Below are positions 40,664 to 50,617 of a stretch of DNA of 64,000 bases, piece by piece. How positions within the stretch are numbered: position 1 is the first letter of the stretch; each line of letters starts with the position of its first letter. The notes under the pieces are model-generated. The model had not been told where the DNA came from and ran no database searches. It was given only the letters and a program-made list of their open reading frames with translations. The position numbers and the translations under genes are program-made. The DNA lies in contig CAZONI010000010.1 in NCBI GenBank assembly GCA_964581175.1, positions 9,333 to 73,332 of the forward strand, given 5' to 3'. Source of the DNA: B46-G9 sp964581175. GTDB taxonomy: Bacteria > Desulfobacterota > DSM-4660 > Desulfatiglandales > Desulfatiglandaceae.

Positions 40664-40697
40664 TGATGCCGGAAAACAGGAAAAAGACTCAACTCCC

Positions 40698-41993
40698 ATG
40701 TCCCAATCCAAAAACATAACATGTGAACTGGCCGTGATAGGGACCGGTATGGCCGGCATGGCCTCCGCCCTCTTTGCCGCAAACCGCGGTTGTTCGGTGG
40801 TCCAGATCGGACGTCCGAAAGGCATCCTTCTGGCGAGCGGGCTTCTGGACCTCATGGGCGTGCACCCGGTCCGTGAGAAGAAATCATGGCGCGATCCCTG
40901 GGCTGCGATGGATGCCCTGACCAGGGATCTCCCACAGCATCCCTATGCCGGATTGAAGAAGGAAGACATTCTATCGGCATTTGCCGAACTGCTTCCTTTT
41001 CTGGACGATGCAGGTCTCCCTTATCGTCGACGTGTGGAGCAAAATTCCGGGATGGTGACACCCCTGGGAACGGTAAAGAACACCTATTGCGTACCGGAAA
41101 CCATGTGGAACGGGGTCCTGGGCCTGGAAAAACGGTCCAAAGGCCTAATCGTCGATTTCTGGGGGCTCAAGGATTTCAGCGCCCGCCGCATTGTGGCCAC
41201 ATTGCAGGACAAGTGGCGGGAGCTGAGGGCCGCTCGTGTCTGCCTCCCGGGGAACGAGGAGGGAAAGGAGTTCTTTGCCGGTGAAATTACAGCAAGAATC
41301 CTTGAGGCACCGAAATCCAGGAACATGTTCGTTCGGAGCCTTCGACCTCATATCCGGGATGCACGAGTGGTGGGTCTGCCTCCCATTCTGGGGGTGCTCC
41401 ATGCTCGCGAAATGATATCGGAACTGGAAAAGGAAATGGGCGTTTCCTTGTTTGAAATCCCCTCCATTCCTCCGTCCGTTCCCGGACTGCGCCTCAGAGA
41501 GGCTTTCGAAACGGGCCTTCGGTCCAGGGGAATTCACCAATTGTACCAGGAGCAGGTGGTGACGGTCGGCCGCAGCGGAAAAGGTGACTTTCTGCTGCAT
41601 CTGGATACAAAAGGCACCCCGACGGTTGTCCAGAGCCGGGGAGTTATTCTGGCCGCCGGTCGGTTTATGGGAGGCGGCCTTTTCGCCGGCAGGAAGGGAA
41701 TCAGGGAGCCCCTGTTTGATCTGCCCGTATTCCAACCCGTGGACAGGAACGCCTGGCACCGGCAGGACCTCTTCGACCTCCGGGGGCACCCGATCAACCA
41801 GGCCGGCCTGACGACGGATGAGTTGCTGCGTCCCCTGGACGGCTCAGGTCATCCCGCTTTTGAGACCCTTTTTGCTGCAGGTTCCATCCTGGCTCATCAG
41901 GACTGGATGCGGATGAAATGCGGCTCCGGCCTCGCCGTCGCCACTGCCTACGCTGCAGTGAAAGCCTTTTGCGATATGGTGCACAAGCCGTAA
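40698..41993 (+). CDS. glpB: Anaerobic glycerol-3-phosphate dehydrogenase subunit B
   Basis: 431 residues from ATG 40698; the open frame extends upstream inside glpA but that part is a shadow. FMN/FAD-binding start ELAVIGTGMAGMASALFAAN, then GLLDLMGVHPV, and the terminal block ETLFAAGSILAHQDWMRMKC followed by SGLAVATAYAAVKA. In the GlpABC complex it links GlpA to the membrane anchor GlpC. No glpC follows: the downstream 400 bases hold no gene. The anchor may be elsewhere, or another electron acceptor is used. Confidence 0.9.
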   Translation: MSQSKNITCELAVIGTGMAGMASALFAANRGCSVVQIGRPKGILLASGLLDLMGVHPVREKKSWRDPWAAMDALTRDLPQHPYAGLKKEDILSAFAELLPFLDDAGLPYRRRVEQNSGMVTPLGTVKNTYCVPETMWNGVLGLEKRSKGLIVDFWGLKDFSARRIVATLQDKWRELRAARVCLPGNEEGKEFFAGEITARILEAPKSRNMFVRSLRPHIRDARVVGLPPILGVLHAREMISELEKEMGVSLFEIPSIPPSVPGLRLREAFETGLRSRGIHQLYQEQVVTVGRSGKGDFLLHLDTKGTPTVVQSRGVILAAGRFMGGGLFAGRKGIREPLFDLPVFQPVDRNAWHRQDLFDLRGHPINQAGLTTDELLRPLDGSGHPAFETLFAAGSILAHQDWMRMKCGSGLAVATAYAAVKAFCDMVHKP

Positions 41994-42402
41994 TCGAGCA
42001 CCCGACTTGAATACCATGCCGTCATACTCCCCTCATAATCGGCAGTGGATCTCCTCCCGCAGAGCGGGAGGCATCAGGTGCTTCTCGCAGCACGCTTTTC
42101 TGGACCCAGAATCTTTACTCTTTGCGGGTCACAGTACCATTAGGCGACCCTTTTCGAACGCACTCCTTTGAGGCATCCCTGTGTAAACCTGATCTCAGGC
42201 AGGGGTTAGCCGTTCGATGAGGATTTCGCGATTCCGGTTGTCATGGAATATCTTGCAGAGCCCTATTCTTATGATTATGATAAGATGAAAAAGGCGGGGC
42301 TTTCCCGTTTATTTGCTTGTGCACGATGCTCCCGACGGCCTGCACGAGTGGTAACAGCGGATGTCTATTGGCGGTGATCTGTGGACGTGAATTGGAGGCT
42401 TG
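41994..42402. other. Gene-free region
   Basis: No supported gene. A hairpin CCTCCCGC-AGA-GCGGGAGG lies at about 42054-42072 without a T run. The ribosome site for tamA (GGAGGC) is at the end. Confidence 0.5.
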
Positions 42403-44133
42403 ATGCGCAGGCTGTGCAGATGGATGTTCCTGGTGGTTCTGTTGGCCGCCGCGCCGGCCTACGGTGCATCGGTCAAGGTAGAGATCAAGGGTGTATCGGA
42501 CAAATCCAAGGCCAATGTACTGGCTGTGCTGGCCATCGCCCAAGCCCAGGGACAGGAAAATCTCACGGCGGCCCGCATCCGCTATCTCGATGCCCAGGCG
42601 CCGGACCAGATCCGTCGGGCGCTCGAACCATTCGGCTATTACCGCGCCCAGGTAGAGACGGACCTCAAACCCGGTCCGCAGGAATGGGTGGCCACTTACC
42701 ACATCCGGCCCGGTGCGCCCATACCCGTCACCGCGGTGACCCTGCAGCTCACCGGCCCCGGGCACAGCAACCCGACCCTCGATCAGGCCGTCAAGAACTT
42801 TCCAATCCACAAGGGTGATCCGCTGGATCAGCCCCGATACGAACAGGCAAAAGGCGAGCTCCGGCAACAGGCACTGGCCCTGGGGTATCTGGATGCCCAA
42901 TACTCGGACCATCGATTGCGGTTGAACCTGGAGACCTACCAGGCCGAGGTGGCGCTGACGCTGGCGACCGGTCCTCGCTACCGGTTCGGGCCGGTCAGCT
43001 TTTCCGGTTCTGATCTGAGCCCCCAGTTTCTTCACAAATACGTGCCGTTCGCTCCGGGCGACTATTACTCCAGGGCCCAGCTGCTTGCCCTGCAGCAGGC
43101 CCTGCAGAACAGCGAGTATTTCAAACGGGTGGACATCGAGCCCCGGCGTGACAAGACCGTGGGCAAGGAAGTCCCCATCGATGTCAAGCTGGAACCGAGC
43201 AAACCCCAGAAGTACAGTGCCGGTGTGGGCTACGGAACGGACACCGGCCCACGCGGCAGCGTCGGCTGGGAATACCGGCGTATCAACCGCTTCGGACAAA
43301 AGATGAAGGCCCAGTACCGCCTGTCACGTATCTACCAGGAACTCGGCGTGGACTACATCATCCCGACGTCCCATCCAGCCACCGATCGGATGGACATCAC
43401 TGCCACCGTGCACAACGAGACAGTCAACAATCAGGTGAGCAGGACTCGGTTGATCGGCGTGAGCAGGCTGACAACCCAAGGAACCATCCAGCGTACCCTG
43501 TCTTTGAACTACCAGAACGAGGACTTCACCGTAGGAGAAACCTCGGGAGTGAGTTCCCTGCTCATTCCCGGCGCCAACTGGACGAGAATCGATGCGGACA
43601 ATCGTATCTACACCCATCGCGGAAGCCGGGTCACCCTGGATCTGCGCGGCGCTATGAAGGGACTGGCCTCGGATACCAGCCTTGTGCGCGGCGATCTCAG
43701 TGCGAAGATCATCCGCTCGATCGGAACTGAAAACCGTCTCATCGCCCGGGGCGAGTTCGGTGCGGTTCATGTCTCTCAGCTTTCCTCGCTGCCTACCTCC
43801 CTGCGCTTCTTCGCCGGCGGAGATACCAGCGTGCGAGGGTACGCCTACAACGACCTGGGCCCCACCGACGCCTCCGGTGCCGTCGTGGGCGGACAGTATT
43901 TGTTGGTCGGCAGTTTGGAATACGAGCGCACTATCGTTGGAAAGTGGGGCGCGGCCGTGTTCTACGACGTCGGCAACGCCTTCGACACGTTCACCCCTCA
44001 TTTATACCGCGGTGCCGGCGTCGGCTTGCGCTGGCGCTCGCCGGTGGGCATGGTGCGGGTGGACGTGGCGACGGCGCTGAGCAGGCCAGGTCATCCCCTG
44101 CGGCTTCATATCAGCATCGGTCCAGACCTATGA
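42403..44133 (+). CDS. tamA: Outer-membrane translocation protein TamA (BamA family)
   Basis: 576 residues from ATG 42403 (TTGGAGGC upstream). Signal peptide (WMFLVVLLAAAPAYGA), then POTRA domains (VKVEIKGVSDKSKANVLAVL; RYRFGPVSFSGSDLSPQFLH), then a 16-strand barrel. The barrel has GVGYGTDTGPRGSVGWEYRR at its start, the VRGY motif in GGDTSVRGYAYNDLGPTD and a terminal strand ending LRLHISIGPDL. It inserts proteins into the outer membrane or supplies lipid transport with TamB, which is encoded next with a 4-base overlap (ATGA). Confidence 0.93.
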   Translation: MRRLCRWMFLVVLLAAAPAYGASVKVEIKGVSDKSKANVLAVLAIAQAQGQENLTAARIRYLDAQAPDQIRRALEPFGYYRAQVETDLKPGPQEWVATYHIRPGAPIPVTAVTLQLTGPGHSNPTLDQAVKNFPIHKGDPLDQPRYEQAKGELRQQALALGYLDAQYSDHRLRLNLETYQAEVALTLATGPRYRFGPVSFSGSDLSPQFLHKYVPFAPGDYYSRAQLLALQQALQNSEYFKRVDIEPRRDKTVGKEVPIDVKLEPSKPQKYSAGVGYGTDTGPRGSVGWEYRRINRFGQKMKAQYRLSRIYQELGVDYIIPTSHPATDRMDITATVHNETVNNQVSRTRLIGVSRLTTQGTIQRTLSLNYQNEDFTVGETSGVSSLLIPGANWTRIDADNRIYTHRGSRVTLDLRGAMKGLASDTSLVRGDLSAKIIRSIGTENRLIARGEFGAVHVSQLSSLPTSLRFFAGGDTSVRGYAYNDLGPTDASGAVVGGQYLLVGSLEYERTIVGKWGAAVFYDVGNAFDTFTPHLYRGAGVGLRWRSPVGMVRVDVATALSRPGHPLRLHISIGPDL

Positions 44134-47100
44134 AGAAACGTATCCTCTGGCTGATCGGCGTTCCCGCTGCCCTGCTGCTTCTTCTGGCAGCAGGCGGCTG
44201 GGTGCTGCTGGGTACCCAGGCGGGCTTGCGCTGGAGCCTGATGCTGGTTGCGCACCAGATGTCCGGAACGCTGCACATCGCCCGCGCGGAGGGTCGGCTG
44301 GCGGGGTCTTTGACGCTGTATGGAGTGGACTACCATCATGACGGCACTGCGCTGATGCTCCACAAGGTGCGTCTGGACTGGTCGCCCCTGGCCCTGACAG
44401 GAGGCACCCTGCGTATCGATTTACTGCACGTGAACGGCGGCCAACTCACCCTGGCGGCCCCTGCGGCGTCTTCGTCCACGGCCTCTCCTGCGCCTCTAAC
44501 GGCTCCTCCTTTCGCCATGCAATTGGTGGACGGGCGCCTGCAGAATGTCAGCTTGGTGCGCCCGGGCTCCAAACCCATTGACATCAGGCAGCTGGATTTG
44601 AAAGGCACTCTGGGCGGGGACCATCTCAACATCGGTATCCTGGCAGTCACCCTCCCGAATGCCTCCGCCCATCTGAGCGGTACGGTGGGTCTGGCGCCGG
44701 AGGTGCAGACCTCCTTGGATTTTGCCTGGCATGCCGAACCGGCGGGAATGCCGCCAGCGTCCGGCAAGGGGACCGTGAAGGGCAACTGGAGCCTGCTCAA
44801 TATCGATCAGGAACTGGCCCAACCTACCCCGGTTCATCTCAAAGTGAAGATCGAAGAACCGCTGAAAGCACCGCACTGGCAGCTCGCACTCATTGCCCCG
44901 CCGTTCCGGCTCCAAAAGATCGCCCCCGCTTGGGGACCCGGCACGCTGGCAGCCAAGCTGCACGGACAAGGTACGCTCACTGGGTGTGCCATTGACGGCA
45001 CCCTGTCCACCGACGCCGGAGCGCAAAAGCCCTATCCTTTGACACTCTCTGCAGAGCTGTCCCGCCAACCCGCAGGAATCATCAATATCACCCGGCTGGC
45101 AGTCAGCCTCCCCGAGCAGGGAGCAGCGCTGAACGTGACCGGCGAACTGACGGAGGCTGACCGCGGCTTTGATCTCCACGCCAGCTGGCAGCAGGTGGCC
45201 TGGCCGCTACACGGCACGCCGGCGTTTGCCAGCGCTGAAGGCCGGGCGGACCTGAAAGGCACGCCGACCGGCTACCGGGTAGTTGCCGATACGGCTCTGG
45301 GCGGCAAAGGCATACCGGGGGGAAAATGGCAGATCCAGGGTCTGGGCGATGAAAAGCACTTGAAGATCGAGAGACTGCACGCGGATCTGCTCAACGGAAG
45401 CCTCGACAGTTCCGGCATGCTCGCGTGGGAGCCCAAGCTCACCTGGAGCCTGGACGTCACCGCCAGGGACATGGATCCGGCCGTTCAGTGGCCCGACTGG
45501 CCGGGACGGGTGACTGCACACATCGAGACCAGGGGGCGTATCGAACCCGACGGTCCTCATGGCGAAGTGGTGCTTTCGGGGCTGGGCGGCAGGCTGCGAG
45601 GATATTCCTTTGCCGGAGCACAAGGCCCCTATCCGTTGACACTCTCTGCAGAGCTGTCCCGCCAACCCGCAGGAATCATCAATATCACCCGGCTGGCAGT
45701 CAGCCTCCCCGAGCAGGGAGCAGCGCTGAACGTGACCGGCCGGCTGACGGAGGCTGACCGCGGTTTTGATCTCCACGTCAGCTGGCAGAAGGCAGGTTGG
45801 CCTTTATACGGCACCCCGGCGTTTGCCAGCGCCACGGGCCGTGCGGATCTGAAAGGCACGCCGGCCGGCTACCAACTGGGTGTGGATGCACGCTTGAGCG
45901 GCAAAGGCATACCGGCCGGACAGTGGAAGATCCAGGGCCAAGGCGATGAAAAGCACTTGAAGATCGAGAGACTGCACGGGAATCTGCTCAAAGGGAGCCT
46001 TGACGGCACCGGCATGCTCGGCTGGAAACCCAAGCTCACCTGGAGCCTGGACGTCACCGCCAGGGATATGGACCCGGCCGCCCAGTGGCCGGGCTGGCCG
46101 GGACGGGTGGCGGCGCATCTCAAGACCAGCGGGCGTATCGAGCCGGACGGTCCTCATGGCGAAGTTGCACTTTCAAGCCTCGGCGGCAAACTGCGAGGGT
46201 ACGCGCTGAAAGGAGGGGCCGAAATCCAGGCGGCCGGAAAGGCGGTGGACGTGCGGCACCTGCAGCTCGAATCGGGCAAGGCCCGGCTCAACGCCCGGGG
46301 AAAGGTAGGCCGCCAGGTGAGTCTGAACTGGAGCATGGACGCACCTCAACTGGACATGCTCATTCCCAGCTGGCAGGGGAGCTTGTCCGGAAGCGGGACG
46401 GTGACCGGGCCACGCAGCGCGCCGCGCTTCACGGCGAAGCTCAGCGGCGCACATATCGCAGGAGGGCCGCTGCGCCTGGAAGAGGCCAGAGCAGACATCG
46501 ACGCAGGTTTCGACCCCACCCAACATGGTGCCATCTTGGTACAGGCCGGTGGACTGAAAATATCCGGACGCCGATTTGACGCGGCAGTCCTCAAGGCCGA
46601 TGGGAACAACAGCACGCAGCAACTCAGCCTGACCACTCATGGCCCCGACGGTCTGCTGGAGATCGGTGTGGACGGGCACCTGGCAAACGAGAGCTGGGCA
46701 GGCAGGCTGAGCCGGGCCCGTGTGCGCCTGACAGGAATCGGTGAGTGGACCCTGGTGAAGCCGGTGGTTCTGCATGTCGACGCCCAGCACCGCAGCGTGA
46801 AAGATGCCTGCTGGCAAAGCGGTCCGGGCCGGTTCTGCTTCGACGTCGACCAGGCTGTAGGGCGCCGATGGACCGCCAAGGTGGTAGCACATGCCCTGCC
46901 TTTGGCCGACCTGGCCGGAATCCTGCCGTCGGATATTCATGTCAATGGTGATGCCGGTTTCCAACTCCAAGCCGCACAAACAGAGGGCAAGCCTCCGCAG
47001 GCCCTCGCGACGCTGTCGCTGTCGCCCGGCAGGCTGCGCTACCGGGCTTCGGACGGCAAGGAGGTTGCGGTTGACTACGGAGGCGGCAAACTGGAGGCCC

Positions 47101-48506
47101 GGCTCGACGACAAGGGCCTGGATGTCACCGGCGCTGTCGAGCTTGGAGGCTCCGACCGCATCCATGTGGACCTGCATGCGCCCGGCTTCGCCGCCGGCGA
47201 GCCGACGCTGCGCCGGCAGCCCATTCAGGGAAGCGTTCATGCCCACTTTGACAAGCTCGGCTTGTTGGCAAACCTGACTGCAGGCATCGCCGAGCCCGCC
47301 GGTGCCATCGATGTGAACCTGAAGCTGAACGGCACGCTGGCCAAACCGCAGATGCAGGGCAGCGCCGAACTCGAAAACGGGGCCTTCGACGTCCTGCCGA
47401 TGGGGGTGAAAGTCCGCCAGGTTTCCCTGACGGCTGCTGTGGATCGCGACGGCAAGCTGCAATTTCTTGGGCAAGCCCGTTCAGGGAAAGGCACAGTGAA
47501 GATCAATGGCACCGGCAACATAGGCAGCGTCGATAGCTGGCAGAGCGAACTCCACCTGGAAGGAAAGGATTTCGAGGCAGCCAACACGAGCGACGCCCAC
47601 GTGTGGGTCTCTCCCAATCTGACGCTGAGCGCGCGACCCGGGCACATAGACGTGCAGGGTGAGGTACGAGTGCCCGAAGCCCAGATCCATCCCAAACAAA
47701 TGGCCGCCGGCACCGTGCGTGTGTCTCCTGATGTGGTGATCGTAAGCGGTGGCAAACCCGAAAAAGCCGCCCCTGTCTGGCAGGTATCGACGCGGGTTCG
47801 ACTGATTCTCGGCGACAAAGTCCATTTCAAGGGCTTCGGGCTTACCGGCCTGCTGACCGGCGACCTGCAGGTGATCGACCGACCCGGCACATTGACTACC
47901 GGCCGAGGGCAAGTGTCAATTAAAAGCGGAACCTACCGCGCCTACGGCCAGGACCTGACCATCGAACGCGGACAGTTCCTGTTCGCGGGCGGCCCGATCG
48001 ACGACCCCGGGATCGACGCACGAGCGGTACGCCGGATTGGTTCGACAACCAGCGCAGGCGGCGTGATAACCGTCGGAGTACAGGTTGCCGGCACCGCGAA
48101 AAACCCTCAGCTGACGCTGTTTTCCACGCCGGTCATGTCCCAGTCGGAAACGCTCTCCTACCTGTTCACCGGCCATGGTCTGAGCAGCACGTCCACATCA
48201 GAGGGACAGTTGCTGATGGCTGCGGCGTCCTCCCTCGGGATCAAAGGCGGCAACCTCCTGGCCGACACTATCGGCCGGCTTTTCGGCCTGGAGGAGGCCA
48301 GCATTGAGTCCGGCGCCACCCTCCAGCAGTCCTCGCTCGTGCTCGGCAAATACCTGCTGCCCGATCTTTACGTGAGCTACAGCGTGGGCTTTGCAGAGAC
48401 CGTCAATGAACTGCGTATCCGCTATCAGTTCGCGAAGCACTGGGCGCTCCAAACCGAATCCGGCCTGGAGAGAGGGGCTGATCTGCTGTTTACCCTGGAA
48501 CGATGA
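44130..48506 (+). CDS. tamB: Translocation and assembly module protein TamB (AsmA-like)
   Basis: 1458 residues from ATG 44130, overlapping the tamA stop; the longer frame from 43944 is a shadow inside tamA. N-terminal signal anchor (ILWLIGVPAALLLLLAAGGW) is followed by a very long beta-rich groove made of repeats of the AsmA type. The C-terminal DUF490 domain is recognised from GQFLFAGGPIDDPGIDARAV, VAGTAKNPQLTLFSTPVMSQ and SETLSYLFTGHGLS. It spans the periplasm and works with TamA. Residues about 298-496 and 497-695 are a tandem duplication (597 bp unit, see repeat), so this copy is longer than usual. Confidence 0.92.
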   Translation: MKKRILWLIGVPAALLLLLAAGGWVLLGTQAGLRWSLMLVAHQMSGTLHIARAEGRLAGSLTLYGVDYHHDGTALMLHKVRLDWSPLALTGGTLRIDLLHVNGGQLTLAAPAASSSTASPAPLTAPPFAMQLVDGRLQNVSLVRPGSKPIDIRQLDLKGTLGGDHLNIGILAVTLPNASAHLSGTVGLAPEVQTSLDFAWHAEPAGMPPASGKGTVKGNWSLLNIDQELAQPTPVHLKVKIEEPLKAPHWQLALIAPPFRLQKIAPAWGPGTLAAKLHGQGTLTGCAIDGTLSTDAGAQKPYPLTLSAELSRQPAGIINITRLAVSLPEQGAALNVTGELTEADRGFDLHASWQQVAWPLHGTPAFASAEGRADLKGTPTGYRVVADTALGGKGIPGGKWQIQGLGDEKHLKIERLHADLLNGSLDSSGMLAWEPKLTWSLDVTARDMDPAVQWPDWPGRVTAHIETRGRIEPDGPHGEVVLSGLGGRLRGYSFAGAQGPYPLTLSAELSRQPAGIINITRLAVSLPEQGAALNVTGRLTEADRGFDLHVSWQKAGWPLYGTPAFASATGRADLKGTPAGYQLGVDARLSGKGIPAGQWKIQGQGDEKHLKIERLHGNLLKGSLDGTGMLGWKPKLTWSLDVTARDMDPAAQWPGWPGRVAAHLKTSGRIEPDGPHGEVALSSLGGKLRGYALKGGAEIQAAGKAVDVRHLQLESGKARLNARGKVGRQVSLNWSMDAPQLDMLIPSWQGSLSGSGTVTGPRSAPRFTAKLSGAHIAGGPLRLEEARADIDAGFDPTQHGAILVQAGGLKISGRRFDAAVLKADGNNSTQQLSLTTHGPDGLLEIGVDGHLANESWAGRLSRARVRLTGIGEWTLVKPVVLHVDAQHRSVKDACWQSGPGRFCFDVDQAVGRRWTAKVVAHALPLADLAGILPSDIHVNGDAGFQLQAAQTEGKPPQALATLSLSPGRLRYRASDGKEVAVDYGGGKLEARLDDKGLDVTGAVELGGSDRIHVDLHAPGFAAGEPTLRRQPIQGSVHAHFDKLGLLANLTAGIAEPAGAIDVNLKLNGTLAKPQMQGSAELENGAFDVLPMGVKVRQVSLTAAVDRDGKLQFLGQARSGKGTVKINGTGNIGSVDSWQSELHLEGKDFEAANTSDAHVWVSPNLTLSARPGHIDVQGEVRVPEAQIHPKQMAAGTVRVSPDVVIVSGGKPEKAAPVWQVSTRVRLILGDKVHFKGFGLTGLLTGDLQVIDRPGTLTTGRGQVSIKSGTYRAYGQDLTIERGQFLFAGGPIDDPGIDARAVRRIGSTTSAGGVITVGVQVAGTAKNPQLTLFSTPVMSQSETLSYLFTGHGLSSTSTSEGQLLMAAASSLGIKGGNLLADTIGRLFGLEEASIESGATLQQSSLVLGKYLLPDLYVSYSVGFAETVNELRIRYQFAKHWALQTESGLERGADLLFTLER
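45022..46215 (+). repeat. In-frame tandem duplication inside tamB (unit 597 bp)
   Basis: The two halves, starting near 45022 and 45619, are alike at a period of exactly 597 bases (199 codons). The stretch TTGACACTCTCTGCAGAGCT and the next 100 or so bases are identical, including GGAATCATCAATATCACCCG. Later parts differ at scattered sites, so the duplication is recent but not brand-new. Confidence 0.85.
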
Positions 48507-48570
48507 CTCTCATTGGGAAAAGGACCGCCCCCGTCAAAGATCCGGCAAAGTCGCAATCATAATTGTTGTC

Positions 48571-50040
48571 TCACGGTCGAATACCATAACCTTTTACCGG
48601 TGCGCGTCCTAAGCCTCCCGTGATCATGTTCGCGGCGGGGGATTCATAAGTCTCCCGGTCCTTGACAAGCCCACGGGTGAGCCACCGCGTTTTATGGGGA
48701 GTAAGGACGGCGTAAAAGCCGATCCAGGACAGGCCGAATACCCAGAAACAGCTGTAAGCCGCCGCCCAGACCGCATTCCCGCTCCGGTACCGGATCACAT
48801 AGAAAAGACCCGGGGTCACGGATGCGATCACAGCGCCGATCATGAGATTTACCCCAAACACTACCGGCATGGATACGAAGTGTACCGCCATAAAGATCAG
48901 CATGATCTGTCCCACGGTCATGTTTCGCCATCCGAGCAGGAGATTGATCCGCGCCCCCATGGCAGGGGTCTCACGGAACCTGCGAAATGCGAACCTCGAC
49001 ATGACAATCGTTTCTCGCACATTGCTCCTCGCCCAGCGGAGAAACATCCGACACAGGTTTGCATATTTCGTGGGCACCTTGGTGAACACCATCGCATCGC
49101 GCTGATAGTGCACGTGATAGCCGCTCTTCAGGACCAGATTGGTCATCGCCCGATCCTCGCCGATGTTGGCAAGCCGGCCGCAGAATCTCTGGTTCAGCCA
49201 CTGGGGTAATACATTGAGGACAATATCCCTGCGATACGCCGACAGGGCCCCCGGCGTGCAGAGCACCGAATTCACCGCACTCTGGCTGGCACGAAGAAAG
49301 TCGAAGCTGTACGCGAAACTGACTTCGAGCATTCGAGGAATCAGACCCTCGTTCCGATTCAGCACCCGGACGTTTCCGGCGACCGCTCCCACACGCGGGT
49401 CGCGAACCAGAGGACTTACCAACCTCCGGATGGTTTGGGGTTCAACCAGCGAATCGCTGTCGATGGTCACATACACATCCCCTCTTCCGTGTTGGAAACC
49501 CTCCCGGAGCGCCTGACGTTTGCCCTTGTTTACGGGTTGCCGGCGGGCAAGCACCCGGTCCGGAAATTCCCGGGCCGCCATTTCGATCCAATGCCAGGTG
49601 TCGTCCGTGCTCCCGTCGTCCACCGCGATGATGGAAAGCTTCTCAGCCGGATAGTCGCTCGTGGCAATGCTCTGAACCGTCTCAAGCACCTGCTTCCCTT
49701 CATTGTAAGCAGGAACGATCACGGTGCAGACAGGAAGTTCTTCATCGCTACAAGCCTGAGCAGGCCGGTAATAGAACAAAATAAGTATGACGCGCCAGAC
49801 AAAAGCCGAAAGACTGGTCACAAAAAGGACCTTCGATGCGAACACCAAAATCTGACCCGAAGTCGCTTCCTGCAGCATATCCCAGGCGCTCTCGTAATCC
49901 TCGGTCATGAGATACACGATCACGACCAACAACGATACAGCGGGAAAAATCATGAGCTTTAAAAGCAGGTCATAGGGCAGCTTCTTACCCGCGGACCGGA
50001 TAATTTTTTGTTTATCGTAAGGTACACACATAGCATCCAT
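48571..50040 (-). CDS. Processive family 2 glycosyltransferase (hyaluronan/NodC/BcsA type)
   Basis: 489 residues from ATG 50040 (GGGGGTATAAGAGTG upstream). Two N-terminal spans (LMIFPAVSLLVVIVYLM; ILVFASKVLFVTSLSAFVWR). The GT2 core has VIVPAYNEGKQVLETVQSIA, VDDGSTDDT, YVTIDSDSLVEPQTIRRLVS, the catalytic region NIGEDRAMTNLVLKSG and FLRWARSNVRE, in the position of QxxRW. Several C-terminal spans follow. The layout matches membrane synthases that extend and export a polysaccharide such as hyaluronan, chitin oligomers or poly-GlcNAc; which one cannot be told. It is convergent with tamB. Confidence 0.85.
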   Translation of the reverse strand: MDAMCVPYDKQKIIRSAGKKLPYDLLLKLMIFPAVSLLVVIVYLMTEDYESAWDMLQEATSGQILVFASKVLFVTSLSAFVWRVILILFYYRPAQACSDEELPVCTVIVPAYNEGKQVLETVQSIATSDYPAEKLSIIAVDDGSTDDTWHWIEMAAREFPDRVLARRQPVNKGKRQALREGFQHGRGDVYVTIDSDSLVEPQTIRRLVSPLVRDPRVGAVAGNVRVLNRNEGLIPRMLEVSFAYSFDFLRASQSAVNSVLCTPGALSAYRRDIVLNVLPQWLNQRFCGRLANIGEDRAMTNLVLKSGYHVHYQRDAMVFTKVPTKYANLCRMFLRWARSNVRETIVMSRFAFRRFRETPAMGARINLLLGWRNMTVGQIMLIFMAVHFVSMPVVFGVNLMIGAVIASVTPGLFYVIRYRSGNAVWAAAYSCFWVFGLSWIGFYAVLTPHKTRWLTRGLVKDRETYESPAANMITGGLGRAPVKGYGIRP

Positions 50041-50617
50041 CACTCTTATACCCCCAGGTTCCAGCATTCTTTGAGGTTTCTTACAATCCAAAGGCATCAA
50101 CATTCACGCAGCCCGCCGGGTATTGATCCGACTTGGTCCTGCATGGGGACTGATAGGGATATCGCAATGCTTGTGCCACAAAGACAAGACATTGATATAT
50201 CTATATTTATTTGGAAAACGCAGGGAAGGCACAAGAACCCGGAGTTCTGCTTTTCAGGGGAGGTGGAGCAACTGCAGCTCCCAGACAATCATAAGTCTTT
50301 GGTATCCTTGGGAAGGAGGATAGGCCCTGTGATAGGAATGGAATGTTCCGGTTTTCCGATATTCAGAATCTAGAGTTCACCCTGCTTTGCTGCTCAGATG
50401 CGACCACCTTGGCGCTGATTTGGCAGATGGGAGGTCCGGCTCGCGCGCTTGCTCCCATATTTTTCTCCGCCATGCATGAGGGTGTCTCTATGATGCACTC
50501 ACGCTGCTGTATATTTTGCAAGGAGTGCCTTGGAAGAAGGGGCCTCAAGCGTGTAAACCCCGAAGCAGGGCCAATCGAGAGAGACGGAACTGAAACAAGC
50601 CCAGGCTCCTCAGTTCG
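50041..50617. other. Gene-free region
   Basis: Short frames only, none with family character. It includes the upstream region of the glycosyltransferase gene and the 3' side of the DUF364 gene. Confidence 0.45.

Noticed and set aside
40491..40697. Upstream extension of the glpB frame
   Set aside because: Inside glpA; the flavin-binding start follows ATG 40698.
42054..42072. CCTCCCGC-AGA-GCGGGAGG hairpin as a glpB terminator
   Set aside because: No T run on either side and about 60 bases after the stop; not strong enough to call.
43944..44129. Upstream extension of the tamB frame
   Set aside because: It lies inside tamA in another frame; ATG 44130 overlaps the tamA stop and starts a proper signal anchor.
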